From positions 62,001 through 126,000 of the forward strand of contig NZ_JAPPUW010000006.1 in the NCBI RefSeq assembly GCF_026712205.1: a DNA stretch of 64,000 nucleotides, read 5' to 3'. Of this stretch, positions 8,487 to 17,296 are shown piece by piece. The first letter of the stretch is position 1; each line of letters begins with the position of its first letter. A model generated the notes under the pieces. That model was not told where the DNA came from. It did no database searches and saw nothing but the letters and a program-made list of their open reading frames with translations. The DNA is from Pelomonas aquatica. Its GTDB lineage: Bacteria > Pseudomonadota > Gammaproteobacteria > Burkholderiales > Burkholderiaceae_C. Made by a program: the position numbers and the translations under genes.

Positions 8487-8987
8487 ATGTCCTCGCAGAT
8501 GCATCAGGGTACAGAGGCATCGCGCCGCGCGTTCCTGCAACTGAGCATGCAGGCGGCGCTGGGCGTGGCGATCTTTGGCGGCGTGTCGTCTCGATCCTTT
8601 GCGGTCACTCCCCAACCCAGCATCGAGGTGTGGCGCACCCGCGATTGCTCCTGCTGCGGCAAGTGGATCAAGCATCTGCAGGATCACGGCTTCGCTGTGC
8701 AGGCGCGCGTCGTGGCGGACGTCGCGCCCTTCCGGAAGACCTTCGGCATGCCGGAATCGCTGAGCTCCTGCCACACCGCAAGGATCGACGGCTACGTCGT
8801 CGAAGGGCATGTGCCTGCCGCGGACATCCTGCGCCTCACTCGCGAGCGCCCCGCCGCGCTGGGTCTGAGCGTCCCTGAGATGCCTCTGGGTTCACCCGGC
8901 ATGGAAAGCGGTGGAGTCAAGGCGGCCTACGACGTGCTGCTCGTGGCGAAGGACGGCGGCACCCGTGTCTTCAACTCCTATCGATGA
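8487..8987 (+). CDS. DUF411 family metal-binding protein, Tat-type signal
   Basis: 166 residues, beginning MSSQMHQGTEASRRAFLQLS, a likely twin-arginine signal. The DUF411 domain is complete: VWRTRDCSCCGKWIKHL with its CxCC motif, then SCHTARIDGYVVEGHVPAADI with a further Cys and His. DUF411 proteins accompany copper and silver resistance genes and are presumed periplasmic metal chaperones; the precise role is unknown. The start follows the cupredoxin stop codon by 7 bp, so the genes are one transcript. The frame is open further upstream inside the cupredoxin gene, but only this start gives an export signal. Confidence 0.85.
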   Translation: MSSQMHQGTEASRRAFLQLSMQAALGVAIFGGVSSRSFAVTPQPSIEVWRTRDCSCCGKWIKHLQDHGFAVQARVVADVAPFRKTFGMPESLSSCHTARIDGYVVEGHVPAADILRLTRERPAALGLSVPEMPLGSPGMESGGVKAAYDVLLVAKDGGTRVFNSYR

Positions 8988-9139
8988 CCTTTTGAGCCAG
9001 AAAGGACCCTCGATGAAATCCAGCATCAACGCCCCAGGCAGCGATACAGCGATAGGCAAGGGAGATCGTGTACGGGCTCCCGCCATCGACCCTGGTCAAT
9101 AGCAAACCATCAGTCGCAGCCGTGCATCCGGTAGACGAC

Positions 9140-9313
9140 ATGACCTACGAACTGGAAGCCGTCGTGCTGCTTCTGGCTCTTGTCGGCGCGGTGGCCGTGT
9201 GCTCTTTCGCCGGCTGGCTCGAATGGCGGCACCGCCACGGCCACCACATGCATGACGAAGCGCCCCCAACCACGCCGCCCTCACCTCCAACCACTCCCAG
9301 GCCACCTCCATGA
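9140..9313 (+). CDS. Small single-pass membrane protein, His- and Pro-rich tail
   Basis: About 57 residues starting MTYELEAVV. One transmembrane helix (VVLLLALVGAVAVCSFAGWL), then a basic His cluster (RHRHGHHMHDE) and a proline/threonine tail. The stop codon overlaps the next start (ATGA at 9310-9313), evidence that it is translated. The His cluster could bind metal at the membrane face. No family is recognised. The 150 bp before it hold no convincing gene. Confidence 0.55.
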   Translation: MTYELEAVVLLLALVGAVAVCSFAGWLEWRHRHGHHMHDEAPPTTPPSPPTTPRPPP

Positions 9314-9702
9314 ACTCCAAGCGCCGTCCGTTCTACTTCCTCGCCACCGCAGCGTTGATCGTTGCCGCACCGAGGGCGAAAGCCGAACTCATCCAGGTCA
9401 CCTGGGACTCGAACGGGCGCTACGAGCACCAGTTGACCGTAGCGCCTGCCAAGTTCGCTGAGGTGTGCGACCGGCTCAAACCGGGCGCGCAGGTGCAATG
9501 GACCTTTGAGGGCAGCGCACCGATGAACTTCAACATCCACTACCACGAGGACAAGGCCGTGCGCTTCCCCGCCAAGGAGGATGGAAGCACCTCGTCCAAA
9601 GGCACCTTGAACGTGACGAGCGAGCAGGTTTACTGCTGGACCTGGAGCAACAAGGGCCAAGCCGACGTGCGGTTGAAGCTCGAGCTGCTCAAGCAGCCCT
9701 GA
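9310..9702 (+). CDS. Hypothetical secreted protein of the copper cluster
   Basis: A 130-residue protein with a signal peptide (cut after PRAKA, about residue 25). The mature domain, beginning ELIQVTWDSNG, contains NFNIHYHEDKAV with alternating His residues and an EQVYCWTWSN segment; these suggest a small beta-rich, possibly cupredoxin-like, metal-binding fold, but the family is not recognised. Its start overlaps the preceding small membrane protein gene by 4 bp. A strong hairpin with a T run lies 140 bp beyond its stop and may end this part of the operon. Confidence 0.7.
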   Translation: MNSKRRPFYFLATAALIVAAPRAKAELIQVTWDSNGRYEHQLTVAPAKFAEVCDRLKPGAQVQWTFEGSAPMNFNIHYHEDKAVRFPAKEDGSTSSKGTLNVTSEQVYCWTWSNKGQADVRLKLELLKQP

Positions 9703-9968
9703 GACGAGCACACAGCTGGCCGTCGTGACGATGTCCCGGCGCTGTGAACTCAGAGGAGAACTTCCAAGAACCGGGAAAACTCGCCGCATCAGATCCAGCA
9801 CGCCATACGTGTCTCGGTCCTGACCGATGGCAGGAGGAGACGCGCCGCTGAATCGGCGCGTTTTCGGGCTGCACAAACCACGGGACGGAGCCTCGAGCAG
9901 GCGTGCGAATTGCAGCTGCAGCGCATCAGGTCTGGACGCAGGCCTGAACCTCAAGCCCAGGAGCCAGC
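9703..9968 (+). other. Gene-free stretch with a terminator-like hairpin
   Basis: No convincing coding region on either strand. It contains one clear element: CGCGCCG (9841-9847), a CTGAAT loop and CGGCGCG (9854-9860), followed by TTTT. This would work as an intrinsic terminator or leader attenuator ahead of the membrane-protein gene at 9969. The preceding 120 bp are purine-rich with short complementary segments, but I cannot match them to a known riboswitch. Confidence 0.5.
9841..9864 (+). terminator. Probable intrinsic terminator
   Basis: A perfect 7-bp G+C stem with a 6-nt loop followed by four T residues. It lies between the secreted-protein gene ending at 9702 and the membrane-protein gene at 9969. 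Confidence 0.6.
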
Positions 9969-10586
9969 ATGGATCTCACTTCGGAACAAGTTCACTGGAT
10001 CGGAGGTGCTGCCTTCGTAGTGGTCTCGCTGCTGATGCTTGTCCGAGCGAGCGGCCTTTGGCGCTGGCAGTGGATCCCGTGGCTGCTACCAGCACTGTTC
10101 GTCGGCTACGGCCTGGAATCCGTGGCCGATGTTTGGATCCATGGCGATGCCGTACCCGTGAACTACGCAGCAGAGACGCGGCAACACCTTCTGCAGGGCG
10201 GCAGCCTGTTCGTCGCCGGCGTAGTGGAGGCGTTGGTGCTGAGTGGCCGGCTGTCGACCCCCATCTGGCGGCTCGCAGTTCCGATGGCCCTCGCGGTGAC
10301 GGCAACTGTCTTTGCTGCCCATGCGCAACACGGTGGATCAGCTGATGCTGCCGCGATGGCGCTAATGCAAGTCCAACACCGCGGTTTTGCTATCGCCCTG
10401 TTCACGGCCGCGGCGGCACGCGGTGCGGAGGTCCTCATGACGAGATCCGCCGCGTCTCGCCACGCCCCCGGCGCAACAGCTTCTCAGGACTCTCCGGCCA
10501 GGCTGAGGGACGCCTGGCTGCTACCGTTGTTGATCTTCGGCTTGCTGATGCTGACCTACACGGAGCCGGCAATGCGCCACTCTTGA
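9969..10586 (+). CDS. Hypothetical multi-pass membrane protein
   Basis: 205 residues with about six predicted transmembrane helices, including AAFVVVSLLMLVRA, WIPWLLPALFVGYGL and LLPLLIFGLLMLTY. Histidines occur within or beside helices (VHWIGG, DVWIHGD, TRQHLLQGG, AHAQHGG, VQHRGF), which suggests metal or heme contact. No family is recognised. The start is preceded by a weak AGGAGCC stretch. Its position in the copper cluster suggests a role in copper homeostasis at the inner membrane; this is inference. Confidence 0.65.
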   Translation: MDLTSEQVHWIGGAAFVVVSLLMLVRASGLWRWQWIPWLLPALFVGYGLESVADVWIHGDAVPVNYAAETRQHLLQGGSLFVAGVVEALVLSGRLSTPIWRLAVPMALAVTATVFAAHAQHGGSADAAAMALMQVQHRGFAIALFTAAAARGAEVLMTRSAASRHAPGATASQDSPARLRDAWLLPLLIFGLLMLTYTEPAMRHS

Positions 10587-10672
10587 CCTGCGCCAGCGCG
10601 GACGCGATCCAGCGCCACACACGGCGCGACGACGCTCCGCATTCCTCCTTTCACCTCTCGACGCTGACCCGC

Positions 10673-11278
10673 ATGGTTCTTCCCCGCCACATTGGCTTCA
10701 TCCCCGACGGCAACCGCCGCTGGGCCGTTGGAAACGAACTGCCGAAGGAGGCTGGCTACGCGCATGGCATCGAGCCCGGTCTATCGCTTTTCGAGCAATG
10801 CCAACGCCTCGGCATCGAAGAGGTGTCGGTCTACGGATTTACCCAGGACAACACCCGCCGGCCCACCGCACAGACGGAACACTTTCGGTCGGCCTGCGTG
10901 GCCTTTGCGCAAGAGATCGTCCGCCGTGGTGCTGCCCTTCTCGTTGTCGGCGATGAGCGGTCATCCCAGTTCCCCGCCGAACTGGCCGGCTACCGGCAGC
11001 GGTGCGCAGGCGGCATCAAGGTCAATTTCCTCGTTAACTACGGCTGGGAGTGGGACCTGGATGGCCTGCGCACCGGTCAGCTGCATTCCGAGCAGGTGTC
11101 GCGCATGGAGCTGATCGTGCGTTGGGGCGGCGGTCGTCGCCTCAGCGGTTTTTTGCCCGTGCAATCGGTCTATGCCGACATCTATGTCGTGGACGAACTC
11201 TGGCCAGACTTTGACCCATCGCATCTCGACAGCGCTCTCGCCTGGTTCCAGAAGCAGGACCGCACCCTGGGCGGCTGA
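10673..11278 (+). CDS. UppS-like cis-prenyltransferase homologue
   Basis: 201 residues that follow the Z-type prenyl diphosphate synthase family along their length. The N-terminal P-loop is IPDGNRRWAV, with the catalytic Asp. VYGFTQDNTRRP corresponds to the SSENWNRP region of UppS. The C-terminal RRLSGFLPVQSVYADIY and DELWPDFD match the allylic and pyrophosphate-binding end, and the protein finishes in RTLGG like the RRFGG of E. coli UppS. It is about 50 residues shorter than housekeeping UppS; the middle is condensed. The Mg-binding Glu near the end is Asp. It may make a short-chain polyprenyl diphosphate or be a diverged paralogue. Such a gene is unexpected in a copper cluster. The upstream frame to 10583 lacks homology. 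Confidence 0.75.
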   Translation: MVLPRHIGFIPDGNRRWAVGNELPKEAGYAHGIEPGLSLFEQCQRLGIEEVSVYGFTQDNTRRPTAQTEHFRSACVAFAQEIVRRGAALLVVGDERSSQFPAELAGYRQRCAGGIKVNFLVNYGWEWDLDGLRTGQLHSEQVSRMELIVRWGGGRRLSGFLPVQSVYADIYVVDELWPDFDPSHLDSALAWFQKQDRTLGG

Positions 11279-11313
11279 ACGCTGTGGAGTCTTACCGCCG
11301 TGAATCGCGGTCT

Positions 11314-11742
11314 TCAGTCGATCAGCAGCTCCGTCCTGTCAAGCTGCAGGTGATGCATGGAAATCTTGACCTTCAGCTCGCCGCCGGATCGCGGCACCGG
11401 TGAGGTGACGGCGCATTCCAGCGTCACTTCGCCATCCTCAAAGCGCGACTCTGTCTTGCTCCCCTCCTTGCAGGTGACAGGGGCGCCACTGAGCGTGACC
11501 ACACGAAGCGACACCACGCTGTCGTCGTGGCTGCCAAGGAAACGCGCCTGAAAGCGGACTGCCCTGTCGGTCTGAAACGTCGGCAGCGCGCATACCGCCT
11601 CCGCTTCCTCGTCGTTCAAAACGGTGCTCCGACACTCAGACGCGGCACGAGACTCCGCCGCGCCGGCAACCGGAGCCATCAGAGCGGTGAGCAGCACCGG
11701 TGCCGCACATGCGAAAAAGCGCGAGGCGAGGTTGTCAAGCAT
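11314..11742 (-). CDS. Hypothetical secreted protein
   Basis: 142 residues from MLDNLASRFFACAAP, with a signal peptide ending near PVAGAAE. The mature part has four Cys (SECRST, EAVCALP, PVTCKEG, TLECAV), likely two disulphides, and a beta-rich pattern (VVSLRVVTLSGAPV, ELKVKISMHHL). No family is recognised. It converges on the UppS-like gene (35 bp apart) and lies just downstream of the reductase gene on the same strand, so it may be the last gene of the leftward unit that begins at 14851. Confidence 0.6.
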   Translation of the reverse strand: MLDNLASRFFACAAPVLLTALMAPVAGAAESRAASECRSTVLNDEEAEAVCALPTFQTDRAVRFQARFLGSHDDSVVSLRVVTLSGAPVTCKEGSKTESRFEDGEVTLECAVTSPVPRSGGELKVKISMHHLQLDRTELLID

Positions 11743-11838
11743 GGCCGGATGGTGACGCCGGACGGTGACACCGCCGTGGCACCACCCACAGAGACCTACC
11801 TGCCCATGCGCAGCCTGACGCTGCACGCGCGCCCTGCC

Positions 11839-12825
11839 CTACTTCCCAGATGCGTCCGCTGAGCCCAAGGCGTTGTGGATCGACGCGGCGGCGATGGCGG
11901 CATGGCCCACGGCAACGCTGATCTGGTCCAGCGCGCTCACCACGTCTCCCGCGGCATACACATTGGGCACGTTCGTTCGGCAATGGTGGTCGACGACGAT
12001 GCATTGCCGATCATCGAGCTTGACGCCCAGCGACAAGGCCAGTGACGCGCGGGGATCTACTCCAAGCGCCGAGTACAGGACGTCGACGCTTTGCTGATGG
12101 CTTCGCCCCACCTGGACGATCACGCTGCCTGACGGATCCACAGACAGTTCAGTGGCAAGGCCGGCAAGACATTCCAGCCCCAACTCGGCTGCCTGGGCCC
12201 CGATGGATTCCACACAACCCTCCACTGGGATGACCTTCACCGAATCACTGAAGTTCTTCAGGAACTTGGCCTCGGCCAGGCTGTGGGCAGAGTTGGCCAG
12301 CACGCCGATGCGCTTGCCCGTGTGCTCATAGCCGTCACAAACGGGGCAGTAGCGCATCAGGTCGGCATGCTCAACCAAGTCAGCGCCCGGTATGGAAGCC
12401 GGCCGGTCGACGACGCCGGTGCAGAGAAGCACAAAGCGACATCGCAGAGTCGACTCTTCCAGCCCCACTTCGAACAAACCCTCTTCGACCCGAATCACGG
12501 ATTGCACCTCGCCTCGGGTGACGACGCCGCCCATGCGTTCGAGGTGAACCGCCATCCGGAGCAGCAGTTCGTGGCCCGCGATCCCATCGGGAAACCCTGG
12601 AACGTTGTGAGACCGGGAAATCTTCCCGGCGCGCGGCTCGCCCGCATCGATCACCCGAACGTCCCGGTGAAATCGTCGGAGGTAGATGGCGGCGGTGAGT
12701 CCCGCCGGCCCAGCCCCGATGACGACGCAGTCGACGATATCGGTGACGCGAGGTCTGGCTTGAGCGTTGGGCAAAGCCTGGGTGGGGATGTCCTGCACCT
12801 GCTGTCTCCGATCAGTCTCGGACAT
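11839..12825 (-). CDS. Thioredoxin-reductase-like FAD/NAD(P) oxidoreductase
   Basis: 328 residues. FAD-binding GxGxxG ([19 protein letters not shown]) starts near residue 36. A redox pair CPVC in [12 protein letters not shown] sits where thioredoxin reductase has CATC. The NAD(P)-binding half has [13 protein letters not shown] rather than a textbook GxGxxA. The C-terminal FAD motif VYAAGDVV is intact. It probably passes electrons to a thioredoxin- or glutaredoxin-like partner, or reduces metal-stressed thiols. The start overlaps the preceding multicopper oxidase gene by 14 bp, so the two are coupled. The N-terminal 28 residues are an extension relative to family members. Confidence 0.85.
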   Translation of the reverse strand: MSETDRRQQVQDIPTQALPNAQARPRVTDIVDCVVIGAGPAGLTAAIYLRRFHRDVRVIDAGEPRAGKISRSHNVPGFPDGIAGHELLLRMAVHLERMGGVVTRGEVQSVIRVEEGLFEVGLEESTLRCRFVLLCTGVVDRPASIPGADLVEHADLMRYCPVCDGYEHTGKRIGVLANSAHSLAEAKFLKNFSDSVKVIPVEGCVESIGAQAAELGLECLAGLATELSVDPSGSVIVQVGRSHQQSVDVLYSALGVDPRASLALSLGVKLDDRQCIVVDHHCRTNVPNVYAAGDVVSALDQISVAVGHAAIAAASIHNALGSADASGK

Positions 12826-14851
12826 TCAACACCATCATCAGCCCGCCGCCTCCGTGGTGCTCGACGTTGTTGTTGGTCGTGTGATGGGGGATGTGGCAAT
12901 GCACCAGCCACGCCCCGGGGCGGCGCGCCGTCCAGAGCACGTCGTAGCGCTGGCCAGGGCCCACATTGACAGTGTCCGCCTCGAATCGCGCGCTTGGTTT
13001 GAGGTCGTAGCCATCGCGGGCGACGACGGTGAACGGCCCGCCGTGCACGTGCATGGGGTGAACGAAATTGTTGTTGGTGCCGATGAAGCGCAACTTGATC
13101 GTCTGCCCTACCTTCATCGTGACGGTATCCGTCGACGGGAAGGCCTTGCCGTTGATGGTGAAGTAGTTCGGCAACCCGCCCTCCATCAGCATGGCCGGGT
13201 ACGTCAGGCCTTCCCGCTGCAGCCACTCCTGCAGCTGGATGACGTATTCCTTGTCGGCGCGCAGCTCGGTTGCAGCCGGTGATCCCGGCTTGGGATCGAT
13301 GATCAGCGCGCCATAGAGTCCCAGCGCCTGTTGACGGTCTGCGTGATCGTGCGTGTGATAGAAAAATGTGCCCGCCTGCTCCGTCGTGAACTCGTAGGTG
13401 AAGCTGCCACCTGGGGGGATCGGTTGCTGAGTGATGTTGGCGGGTCCATCCATGCCGTTGGGCAAGATGAGCCCATGCCAGTGCACCGTTGTCGACTCGG
13501 GCAGCCGGTTGGTCACCTTGATGCGCACCCGGTCGCCCTCGGTGACGCGGATGCGTGGGCCGGGGATTTGCTGGTTGAAGGCGTAGCCCTCGACCTTGAC
13601 GTCGGGCAGCACGTTCCAGCGCACGACCCCGGTCTCGAGCTCAAACACTTTGACGCCGTCTTCATTGCGTTCGAACAGGGGGCGGTCTCCACGCGCGTCG
13701 GCAGGCGGCTCGTGCTGGACCAGACGCGGATGGACTGCCGCCATGTCGCGCATGGCCTCGCCTGGCGTGTCCCAGAAGGACTTCATCCCCGGCGGCATGA
13801 TCGACGCCTGGACGTCACGCGCTGAGAGTCGCATGTTCACGAAGATCGCCGGGAAGGTCATGCCGCCGGCCAGCATCAACGTAGTGAACAGACTGACCGT
13901 CACCAGTTGCGGCCGCGTCACCTGAGGCTGCATGGCATGAGCGCCATGTTGTCCGCCATGCGAGGCGCCTTGTGATGCACCGCTTTGACCGGTTTCGGAA
14001 CCCTCCGACTTCGCGTGTTCTCCATGGTTAGAAGAACGACTGGCCGGGGCCATGGCCTTCTCGTGTCCAGCGCTTTCGGCCACATGCTTCCCGTGGCCCG
14101 CGTGGTCCTGGTGTGCCATCGAGGCCGGCGTGTTCTCGGCGCTTTGCTTCGTGGGCGCGTTCGGCGCCTTTTCGTCATGAGCCTTGTCGCGCTGCGTCAT
14201 CAGGCCGTGCTTCATCTGCCGGGACACCATCCAGACGTTGACGGGGTAGGCGATCGCAAAGCCGGCGATGACGCCCACCGACATCACACCCCAAAAGAGC
14301 ATCTCGGTCGGCTCCATGGCGCGCATGTCCCGACCCATCATCAGCAAGGTCATCACCGGCGCCATCCCAGCCATCATGGCGTTCATGCTGATGAACTCGG
14401 GCATGAACGACTTGCGCACGTTCTCCCAGTAGCTGCCGCCCATCATGTTTTTCATGAACAGCGACTGGAAGATGAACAGGCCGAAAGCGAAGCCCGCCAC
14501 GTACTCCACGATCAAGTCGACCCACATCGGCAGCCCGAGCGATGCCGTCACGACCGCGGCCAGGATGATCCCGGTCGCGTCGCCTGCGACACAGTGGATC
14601 GTCGAGCCCACGCCCTGCTTCCAAAGCGGCTTGATGAAGACCTCGTGCTCGCCCGGCGCAGGCTCCTTGTCCGCCATCACGTACAGCAGCAGCCCGATCG
14701 GCCCCATGTAGAGGGTCACCAGCACGAACCCCCACTTCATCACCACGGGCTCGGGGTTGTGGCGAAACTGGTCCCATGCCACGTAGGCCGCACTCAGGCC
14801 GGCGAGCGCGAACCAGACGATCAGGAAATAGTCGATGGGCTGGACGATCAT
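12812..14851 (-). CDS. DUF4396 membrane domain fused to a multicopper oxidase
   Basis: About 679 residues starting [10 protein letters not shown]. Residues 1-225 form a polytopic DUF4396 domain ending in [14 protein letters not shown]. Residues 225-310 are a His/Met-rich linker ([19 protein letters not shown]), followed by another membrane segment and a cupredoxin-type oxidase: [31 protein letters not shown] and [13 protein letters not shown]. The His/Cys ligands of the type 1, 2 and 3 sites are present, but the residue at the usual axial Met position is Asn. It is probably a membrane-anchored periplasmic cuprous or other metal oxidase. GGAGAA 4 bp upstream fixes the start at 14851. The downstream reductase gene overlaps by 14 bp. 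Confidence 0.88.
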   Translation of the reverse strand: MIVQPIDYFLIVWFALAGLSAAYVAWDQFRHNPEPVVMKWGFVLVTLYMGPIGLLLYVMADKEPAPGEHEVFIKPLWKQGVGSTIHCVAGDATGIILAAVVTASLGLPMWVDLIVEYVAGFAFGLFIFQSLFMKNMMGGSYWENVRKSFMPEFISMNAMMAGMAPVMTLLMMGRDMRAMEPTEMLFWGVMSVGVIAGFAIAYPVNVWMVSRQMKHGLMTQRDKAHDEKAPNAPTKQSAENTPASMAHQDHAGHGKHVAESAGHEKAMAPASRSSNHGEHAKSEGSETGQSGASQGASHGGQHGAHAMQPQVTRPQLVTVSLFTTLMLAGGMTFPAIFVNMRLSARDVQASIMPPGMKSFWDTPGEAMRDMAAVHPRLVQHEPPADARGDRPLFERNEDGVKVFELETGVVRWNVLPDVKVEGYAFNQQIPGPRIRVTEGDRVRIKVTNRLPESTTVHWHGLILPNGMDGPANITQQPIPPGGSFTYEFTTEQAGTFFYHTHDHADRQQALGLYGALIIDPKPGSPAATELRADKEYVIQLQEWLQREGLTYPAMLMEGGLPNYFTINGKAFPSTDTVTMKVGQTIKLRFIGTNNNFVHPMHVHGGPFTVVARDGYDLKPSARFEADTVNVGPGQRYDVLWTARRPGAWLVHCHIPHHTTNNNVEHHGGGGLMMVLNVRD

Positions 14852-15015
14852 GGGTTCTCCGAGAGCTGAGACATAGGCGGTGCGGGCGCAGCGGAACACG
14901 GCGACAGGGGGCTGGCCGCCGGCACGCTGAAGGTCGCGCGGTGGCAATACGCGTTCCTCTGCATGTCCACTGGGCATGGCCACCGCCACAATCCACCTTG
15001 ATCTGGGAGGATTGA

Positions 15016-16281
15016 ATGCACGACAGCCTTGCCTTGCTGATTGACCACTGGAAGGCCGATCCGCACAGCACCTACAACAGCTGGTTCCTGTGGGAAGAGC
15101 GGCTGAAGAATTTCCGGTCGATCCGCCGAGGCATCGGCGAGGTGGTGAAGGACATCGAGGCCGGAACCTTCGGCAACGCGTACCGTGGTTCGACGTTGGA
15201 GACGGTGGTGGGCTCGGTTGCCGAGCAGCGGCAGATCTTCAAGGGTGCGGACCACGCCTTCTTGTGGAAGCCCAAGCTCCGCATCCCCGACATCTACGAA
15301 AACGCCGACAACCAACGGGCGTTTGCGCGGCTGCTGCACGCGTGTGACTGCTGCGATACCGCGGAGGCGGTCATCGACGCGATCCAGCGCATCGACGCGC
15401 AGCAGATCAAGGGGCTGGGCCCAGCGGTCGCAAACCTGCTGTACTTCATCCACCCCACGCTGGTCCTGCCGTTCAACACCGCCATCGTCAAGGGCTACAA
15501 CGCGGTGACGGGCAGCAATGTGAAGCTTGGTCGCTGGGACCACTACCTGTCCATGCGCGAGGGGGCGATCCGGCTGAATACTCAACACCGCACGCGCCTG
15601 TCCAACGACCTTGGCGCGCTGGCTGGTTTGCTGTTCGAAATCGGCTCGGGTCGCTACCAGGCGCCTCCGTTGGCCACTGACAGTGCACGCCTTCAGGCCT
15701 GGGAAGCCGACCTGGCGCAGGTGCGCGCCGAGTCTGCGGCCCTGCAGAAGCAGTGGGCGGCTGAACGGGAGAGCGACACCACGCACACGCAGATTCAAGG
15801 CTGGCTGAGGGACCTCGGCAAGGCGCTGGGGTTCGAGGTGTGGATCGCCACCAATGATCGAGGCCGGGCCTATGGCGACGGCCAACTCGGAGACGGTTGC
15901 ACCGCTGAGCTCACCCGCGCCAGCACGGCCGGCGCAGAGTCGGTCCGGCTCATCGACGTGGTCTGGCTCGAGGCAGGAAGCGGCAAGGTGTGCGCCGCGT
16001 TCGAGGTCGAGCACTCGACATCGATCTATTCGGGCATCGTGCGCATGCTGGACCTGGCGCTGGGGACCACAGTCGGCGCGGGCAGCACGCTGTTCCTTGT
16101 GGCGCCCGACAGCCGGCGCGACGATGTTCAACTGCAGCTGAGGCGACCGGCGTTCTCCCGCGTGTCGGAGCTCGGCATCCGCTACCTTCCGTACAGCCAG
16201 CTGCAACAGCATCGGGAGGCGGCGGCGCGCTTCGGATCTGGCCTCAAACCGATGCTCGAAATGTCCCAGCTCTTGCGGTGA
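15016..16281 (+). CDS. Probable HhH/PD-(D/E)XK restriction-like endonuclease
   Basis: 421 residues, with GGGAGG 4 bp before the ATG. The N-terminal half resembles a helix-hairpin-helix DNA-binding fold: IKGLGPAVANLLYFIHP (about 135-150), then a conserved VLPFNTAIVKGYN. After a short coiled segment (about 220-255), the C-terminal half carries a nuclease-like core: RLIDVVWL, then CAAFEVEHSTSIYSGIVRML, which gives the D...ExE pattern of PD-(D/E)XK type II restriction enzymes. No DNA methyltransferase lies nearby, so it is either an orphan or modification-dependent. It diverges from the multicopper oxidase fusion gene. Confidence 0.55.
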   Translation: MHDSLALLIDHWKADPHSTYNSWFLWEERLKNFRSIRRGIGEVVKDIEAGTFGNAYRGSTLETVVGSVAEQRQIFKGADHAFLWKPKLRIPDIYENADNQRAFARLLHACDCCDTAEAVIDAIQRIDAQQIKGLGPAVANLLYFIHPTLVLPFNTAIVKGYNAVTGSNVKLGRWDHYLSMREGAIRLNTQHRTRLSNDLGALAGLLFEIGSGRYQAPPLATDSARLQAWEADLAQVRAESAALQKQWAAERESDTTHTQIQGWLRDLGKALGFEVWIATNDRGRAYGDGQLGDGCTAELTRASTAGAESVRLIDVVWLEAGSGKVCAAFEVEHSTSIYSGIVRMLDLALGTTVGAGSTLFLVAPDSRRDDVQLQLRRPAFSRVSELGIRYLPYSQLQQHREAAARFGSGLKPMLEMSQLLR

Positions 16282-16792
16282 GGTCATGAGGTATGTCGCT
16301 CGTCGGCGCCCTGCGCAGGACGCGAGCCGCAGATCATGAAGGTTGCCCCGATGGGAAGGTCAAGCACGAACGCTCGCTACCCCCGCGTTTGAAGTGAAGC
16401 CGGCTGCGCCGTCATCCGCTGTCACGGCGGCCTGCCGGCGGCATTAAATCCGCTCGCCCATCGAGGGCGCCGAACATTACGGAAATGTCATCTCCGTGTG
16501 CGTTTGGCGTTCGGTAGGAGCTTCTAAGGTGGCCTATGCGCGCTGCAAGAGCCACCGCCCGTCGTGGCTTTCATCGCAAGCGTGTACCCAGCCTCTTTGC
16601 CTCCGACCCCAGCCAGATGTAGTTTTGACCTGAACGACTGCAACATCTTCCTGAAGCATCGACCGACGTCTCGCGGACAGCGCAGGCAGGGGTCGGTGCG
16701 CTTGTGTTTGGGTCTTTGGCTGGGGTAGCAGTGGGCGCGCGTCTTGCCTTTTGAGGGAGCCGAATTTCCGGTTTCATCGAAGGAGCAAGAAC
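16282..16792 (+). other. 511-bp gene-poor region with a CopR-box-like site
   Basis: No convincing gene on either strand. The stretch has short open frames without a ribosome-binding site or familiar motifs. It contains ATTACGGAAATGTCAT at 16476-16491, and an AGGAGC ribosome-binding site for the storage-protein gene just before 16793. A leader transcript from the CopR-like site to the csp gene would be about 250 nt. Confidence 0.5.
16476..16491 (+). promoter_or_regulatory. CopR-box-like site upstream of the copper storage gene
   Basis: ATTACGGAAATGTCAT keeps the ATTAC half site of the palindrome at 3070 and a GTCAT second half, as at 851-866. The distance of about 300 bp to the next gene is long, so the role is tentative. 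Confidence 0.4.
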
Positions 16793-17167
16793 ATGGCCCA
16801 CCAACAACACGCCTCGTGCATCGAGGCCTGCGATCAATGCGCCGCCGCGTGCAATCACTGCTCGACGGCATGCCTGCAAGAGCAGGACGTGAAGATGATG
16901 GCGCGCTGCATCGCGCTGGACATGGATTGCGCAGCCATCTGCCAACTTGCCTCGGCCGCCATGGCTCGGGGCAGCGAGAACGCACCGGCGATTTGCACGC
17001 TTTGCTCTGACATCTGCGAGGCATGTGCCGAGGAGTGCGCCAAGCACCAGATGGACCACTGCCAAGCGTGCGCCGAGGCGTGCCGTCGTTGCGCCGACGA
17101 GTGCCGTCGCATGGCTCAGGCATCGACTTCCACAACAGGTCAGTCCGGCACCGATCACTCGCATTGA
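16793..17167 (+). CDS. csp: Four-helix-bundle copper storage protein (Csp-like)
   Basis: 124 residues with no signal peptide, so cytosolic like Csp3. It is full of Cys arranged along helices: CIEACDQCAAACNHCSTAC, CIALDMDCAAIC, ICTLCSDICEACAEEC and HCQACAEACRRCADEC, ending in a short His tail. This is the DUF326/Csp pattern, in which the core of a four-helix bundle binds many Cu(I) ions through inward-facing thiolates. An AGGAG site lies 9 bp before the ATG at 16793. It would buffer cytoplasmic Cu(I) beside the CueR-controlled export ATPases. Confidence 0.92.
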   Translation: MAHQQHASCIEACDQCAAACNHCSTACLQEQDVKMMARCIALDMDCAAICQLASAAMARGSENAPAICTLCSDICEACAEECAKHQMDHCQACAEACRRCADECRRMAQASTSTTGQSGTDHSH

Positions 17168-17296
17168 TCAGCGCCGTTCCAAGCGCTGCCGCAATCCGCC
17201 CCTGAGGCGCGAGCGATGCAGCCGACGCTCTGGCTGTGGAGCCTCTGCGAGGCCATCAAACGGCGCGGCGTCCCCCTCCCCTTGCCGAGACATGAC

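Noticed and set aside
9711-9864. Possible riboswitch (glycine- or cobalamin-like)
   Set aside because: Purine-rich segments were tempting, but the conserved cores of those classes could not be found, so only the hairpin is reported.
9145-9954. Minus-strand frame across the small secreted-protein genes
   Set aside because: It runs through two genes supported by overlaps and a signal peptide on the plus strand, and its product has no familiar features.
16524-17164. Minus-strand frames opposite the copper storage gene
   Set aside because: The plus strand has a clear Cys-rich four-helix protein with a good ribosome-binding site. The opposite frames are shadows.
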